A stretch of 64,000 nucleotides of DNA from an uncultured Collinsella sp. (GTDB taxonomy: Bacteria; Actinomycetota; Coriobacteriia; Coriobacteriales; Coriobacteriaceae): assembly GCA_934630375.1 (NCBI GenBank), contig CAKTVQ010000006.1, forward strand, positions 1 to 64,000, given 5' to 3'. Below the pieces are notes generated by a model. The model saw nothing but the letters and a program-made list of their open reading frames with translations. It made no database searches and was not told where the DNA came from. Numbering within the stretch: the stretch's first letter is position 1; every line of letters starts with the position of its first letter. Shown piece after piece: positions 63,152 to 64,000 of the stretch. A program made the position numbers and the translations under genes.

Positions 63152-64000
63152 ATGGCAAAGTACGCACCTAAACACTTGGAAGTCTCAGGCGGAGCCGAGC
63201 CTCGCCCCACATTCTCGGGCCACAAGGCAACACGACTCGCCGTCACCGCAGCCACCACCATCGCAATGACCGGCTCGCCGTTGCTCGCCCCGTTCTCGGC
63301 ATTTGCCAACGATGTGAGCGGTGCCACGGCACAGGACGCAATCATGTCCCCGCTCGCCGTCCACGCCGGCGAGGCGGCAGGCTCCGCAGTAAAGACGAAC
63401 GCCCAGAAGATTGCCGACTTTCGGGCCGCAATCGACGCCGCAAAGGCTGCCGAGGCAGAAGCTAAGTCCGACTACGACACGGCGGCTGCCCCCTATATCG
63501 AAAAACAGACGGCCCGCGACAACGCACAGACCGCCTACGACGCTTCCGTCTCCGACAATTCGCAGGCAGAGGCCGCCGCGCGTGCCGAATACGCTCGCCA
63601 GCTCGATGAAAGCGTCAAGGCGGCCGACAGCGCCAGTGCCACGCTAAAGGATGCCCAGAGCAAGCTCGACACGGCCAAGGCCGATGCCGAGGGCAAGACG
63701 AAGGCACTCGACTCCGCAAAGCAGGCGGCAGCCGATGCACAAGCCAAGCTTGAGGAAGCCCAGAAGGCAGCCGCCAACGCAACGCCGGAGGAAATCAAGG
63801 CAGCCGAGCAGTCTGCCGCAGATGCCCAGAAGGTTCTTGACCAGGCAAAGGCCGCAAAGACCGCTGCCGACTCCGCGCTCGCCGACGCCCAGCAGGCCCA
63901 AAGCGCCGCGCAAAGCGCTTACGACGAGGCGGCGGCCACGCTGGCTTCCGCCCAGCAGGCAAAAACCGCCGCGGACGGTAAGGTAGCTGACGCGCAGGCG
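63152..64000 (+). CDS. coiled-coil surface protein, 5' part
   Basis: The frame runs open from the ATG at 63152 off the window end (283 residues visible). The N-terminus has a Sec signal: basic start, then LAVTAATTIAMTGSPLLAPF and a likely cleavage after AFA (before N50). From about 85 on it is Ala/Lys/Asp/Glu/Gln-rich with heptad-like spacing (ADAQAKLEEAQKAA), so a long coiled coil. Cell wall protein is the likely role; any anchor lies beyond the window. GGGAGA precedes the start. Confidence 0.85.
   Translation, partial: MAKYAPKHLEVSGGAEPRPTFSGHKATRLAVTAATTIAMTGSPLLAPFSAFANDVSGATAQDAIMSPLAVHAGEAAGSAVKTNAQKIADFRAAIDAAKAAEAEAKSDYDTAAAPYIEKQTARDNAQTAYDASVSDNSQAEAAARAEYARQLDESVKAADSASATLKDAQSKLDTAKADAEGKTKALDSAKQAAADAQAKLEEAQKAAANATPEEIKAAEQSAADAQKVLDQAKAAKTAADSALADAQQAQSAAQSAYDEAAATLASAQQAKTAADGKVADAQA

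Overview
This is a GC-rich actinobacterial chromosome segment. Gene content and style point to a gut anaerobe of the Coriobacteriia, most like Collinsella. The signs are a one-carbon set for formate (folD, fchA, fhs), a 1-Fe superoxide reductase, an [FeFe]-hydrogenase, an EFR1-type ferredoxin-flavodoxin, a maltose/glucose-type PTS with a GH4 phosphoglucosidase, Tat/LADTG-type surface proteins and AddAB-like recombination enzymes. I see no rRNA, tRNA, prophage, transposase or true CRISPR array. The genus is inferred, not proven.

Layout. 1-0.36 kb: a MITE-like palindromic element. 0.36-1.85 kb: folD-fchA. 2.2-3.7 kb: two paralogous lipoproteins, the second split by a frameshift. 4.0-6.4 kb: a secreted PI-PLC-like protein with a sortase-like tail. 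6.6-10.9 kb: small PH-like protein, zinc-ribbon protein, CDF cation transporter and a one-TM protein. 11.1-12.8 kb: fhs. 12.9-15.1 kb: ruvCAB behind a LexA-type box. 15.25-17.2 kb: a NAD-synthetase homologue that has lost the active-site residues of both domains. 17.3-21.3 kb: superoxide reductase and a SWIM-SNF2 helicase. 21.5-32.3 kb: dnaE, addA and an addB-like gene. 32.4-36.4 kb: TrpR-like repressor, small membrane protein, Rrf2 regulator divergent from cysK, then mnmA. 36.5-40.3 kb: M42 peptidase, iron-type alcohol dehydrogenase and a DUF1275 membrane protein. 40.6-43.9 kb: YgiQ-type radical SAM protein, CPBP protease and an orphan DinJ-type antitoxin. 44.1-50.2 kb: a tightly coupled operon of a GltD-like flavoprotein, [FeFe]-hydrogenase, ABC binding lipoprotein and a fused permease-ATPase. 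50.5-55.1 kb: a PTS operon with a BglG-type antiterminator and a leader that looks like a RAT/terminator switch. 55.2-58.9 kb: EFR1 ferredoxin and a DEAD-box helicase with a basic tail. 59.1-63.0 kb: an FHA protein and a membrane serine/threonine kinase, bracketed on both sides by evenly spaced palindromes. 63.15 kb to the end: the start of a coiled-coil surface protein.

How the genes work together. Fhs makes 10-formyl-THF from formate, FchA probably does the cyclohydrolase step, and FolD the dehydrogenase step. FolD has lost its cyclohydrolase lysine and glutamine, which would make FchA necessary. RuvCAB, AddAB and DnaE cover recombination, repair and replication. The PTS operon imports and cleaves an alpha-glucoside.

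The most unusual items are the FHA-kinase module inside a palindromic array, the double pseudoenzyme NadE homologue, the hydrogenase-ABC operon, the FolD/FchA division of labour, and several uncatalogued dispersed palindromic element families.
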